Assembly: GCA_020637295.1 (NCBI GenBank)
Contig: JACJWF010000013.1
Coordinates: 1-64,000 of the forward strand
Direction: 5' to 3'
DNA: 64,000 nt
Origin: Acidimicrobiaceae bacterium
GTDB lineage: Bacteria; Actinomycetota; Acidimicrobiia; Acidimicrobiales; Ilumatobacteraceae
Every line of letters starts with the position of its first letter. Position 1 is the first letter of the stretch. Position numbers and translations under genes: made by a program. Below the pieces are notes generated by a model. The model was given only the letters and a program-made list of their open reading frames with translations, made no database searches and was not told where the DNA came from. Of this stretch, positions 62,750 through 64,000 are shown piece by piece.

Positions 62750-64000
62750 TCAGGGAAGCTCGAGCACCGTGACCATGCCGGTGCTGCCGTCCACCCGCAC
62801 TCGCGCCCCGTGGGGAATCCGCCGGGTGGCGCCGGTCGCGCTGATGACGCACGGGATGCCGAGCTCGCGGCTGACGATGATGGCATGGCTCAGCGGGGCG
62901 CCGACATCCACCACCACACCTGCGGCAGGGACGAACAGAGGGGTCCACGACGGGTCGGTGATCGGGGCGACGAGGATGTCGCCGGGCTCCAGCGCCGTGG
63001 GGTCGTTGGAGTCCAGCACCACCCGGGCGATGCCCTCCGCCGAGCCGGGGCAGCCGGCCATCCCGGCCAGCACGTCGCCGGCGCCCAGCCGGTCGGCGGC
63101 TTCGGCGTCGCGGCGTGGCCAGGTGTCCGGGCCGTCCGTGCGGCCGACGAACACGAACGGCGGCTCCAGCTCGAGCAGCCGGTTGTACTCGTCGCGCCGC
63201 TCGCGCACCGTCGCGGCGAAGGATGCGGGATCGGCGAACAGCCGCAGCATCTCGTCCTGGGTGACGAAGCCGAAGTCCTCGATCTCGTCGAACGCACCGG
63301 CAGCCACCATCCGGGCGCCGATCTCGCGCATGGCCATCCGCATCTCGTGGATGGCGCGGATGTTGTTGGTCTTGGTGCGTTCCCGCCCCGGCAGCCAGGC
63401 GGCCGAGCAGGCGATGGCGGCGGCGAGTTGGCCATGAGTGGCGGGGTCGCCCTCCACCATGGCCAGCAACTCGGCGCTGGCGGCGGCCCGCTCGGCGGCG
63501 CGCTCGGCATGGTGGCGGGCGGGGTCGGCGTCGTCGGGCGACAGGCGCATGCGGTCGATGGCCGCCAGGGCCAGCGCCGGACGGGTCTCCCATGTGGGCG
63601 AGCGGCTCTCCCACTCGTTGGGGCCGCGGCTGCCGAACTCGTAGAGGAACTCGTCGAACGCGGCGCGGAACTCCGCGCTGTCCGCCGGCATGCGGGACAT
63701 GCGCCACATGGCGTGGCTGGGCTCGGCGGAGTCCACCTCACCGATGCCGGCGATGATCGGCATGATCAGGTCCGGCCGGCCCACCGCGGTGGCGACACCG
63801 CTGATGACACCGACTGGCACCGTGGCCATGTACGTGGTGAACAGGTGCTGGGCGAAGAGGTGCCGATGCACGGGGACGATGTCGAGGAACTTCTGCCAGC
63901 ACTGCTCCAACGACAGCGTGGTGAAGTCCGGCCGGTCGGCGCGCATCTGCTTGGTGCGGGCGCGGTCCTCGGTGAGCTGGGTGAGATCGGACAGGCTGGT
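62750..64000 (-). CDS. PEP-utilising-enzyme mobile-domain protein (PEP synthase/rifampicin phosphotransferase-like), N-terminus cut by window edge
   Basis: At least 416 aa, frame open to base 64000. The C-terminus is the swivelling phosphohistidine domain: PLSHAIIVSRELGIPCVIS with the catalytic His, then ATRRIPHGARVRVDGSTGMV. The preceding about 300 residues are helical, as in the linker of PEP-synthase-like and rifampicin-phosphotransferase-like proteins; no ATP-grasp domain lies in the visible part. Reaction not predictable from this fragment. Confidence 0.85.
   Translation of the reverse strand, partial: TSLSDLTQLTEDRARTKQMRADRPDFTTLSLEQCWQKFLDIVPVHRHLFAQHLFTTYMATVPVGVISGVATAVGRPDLIMPIIAGIGEVDSAEPSHAMWRMSRMPADSAEFRAAFDEFLYEFGSRGPNEWESRSPTWETRPALALAAIDRMRLSPDDADPARHHAERAAERAAASAELLAMVEGDPATHGQLAAAIACSAAWLPGRERTKTNNIRAIHEMRMAMREIGARMVAAGAFDEIEDFGFVTQDEMLRLFADPASFAATVRERRDEYNRLLELEPPFVFVGRTDGPDTWPRRDAEAADRLGAGDVLAGMAGCPGSAEGIARVVLDSNDPTALEPGDILVAPITDPSWTPLFVPAAGVVVDVGAPLSHAIIVSRELGIPCVISATGATRRIPHGARVRVDGSTGMVTVLELP

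Overview
The window is GC-rich DNA (about 70 percent G+C by eye) with about 60 tightly packed protein genes. I see no tRNA, rRNA, CRISPR array, insertion sequence or phage gene. The content points to a high-GC actinobacterium, most likely an Acidimicrobiia-like lineage. The evidence is a Kgd-type fused E1/E2 2-oxoglutarate dehydrogenase, a GTP-type PEP carboxykinase, an F420-type luciferase-like oxidoreductase, a PIG-L/Mca-like deacetylase, FtsY with an N-terminal membrane segment, and many lipoproteins with Thr-rich linkers. The class assignment is inference; no rRNA gene is present to confirm it.

Layout. 1-1.4 kb: truncated exopolysaccharide sugar transferase. 1.5-17 kb (minus strand): a housekeeping block acpP-rnc-mutM-smc-ftsY-ffh-rpsP-khpA-rimM, covering SRP targeting, chromosome organisation, RNA processing and ribosome assembly. 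It is interrupted between smc and ftsY by a four-gene polyamine-type ABC transporter operon (potA-potD-potB-potC, every junction a 4-nt overlap), and between ftsY and ffh by a lipoprotein gene. 17-22.2 kb: rsmD-coaD-coiled-coil gene-DUF177-rpmF-plsX, linking translation, CoA and phospholipid synthesis. 22.4-29 kb: recG (one frameshift), a FakA/YloV-like kinase, rpmB, a cold-shock-like gene and pckG. 29-39 kb: accessory metabolism, including a duplicated membrane protein flanking a small lipoprotein, a phosphatase/deacetylase pair, a CoA-transferase, a hydrolase, an F420-type oxidoreductase, a galactokinase and an SMP-30 protein. 39-49 kb: a UvrD-like helicase, an ECF sigma factor with a membrane partner, acetyltransferases, exonuclease III and a three-part NYN/PIN-S1-histone-H1-like protein. 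49-53 kb: kgd, carrying four single-base deletions and one nonsense codon as sequenced, with a divergent cupredoxin gene. 53-64 kb: PuuD-like membrane protein, EttA, a CysQ-like phosphatase, an enoyl-CoA hydratase, an M16 protease, an MFS exporter and a truncated PEP-utilising enzyme.

Three whole-window patterns stand out. First, many genes have a TAnnnT box only 6-10 nt before the start codon, so transcription would begin at or next to the initiation codon (leaderless mRNAs). In two divergent pairs the two -10 boxes share the same central TA. Second, the intergenic gaps carry several families of short perfect hairpins (GAGTGCTCACTC type, three copies; GGAGGGTTTC type, two copies; CAAGTTGGCG type, tandem pair). 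They recur at unrelated loci and look like REP/MITE-like dispersed elements. Third, every interrupted reading frame (recG once, kgd four times) is a one-base deletion, mostly in short G/C runs, which makes assembly error a serious rival to real decay.
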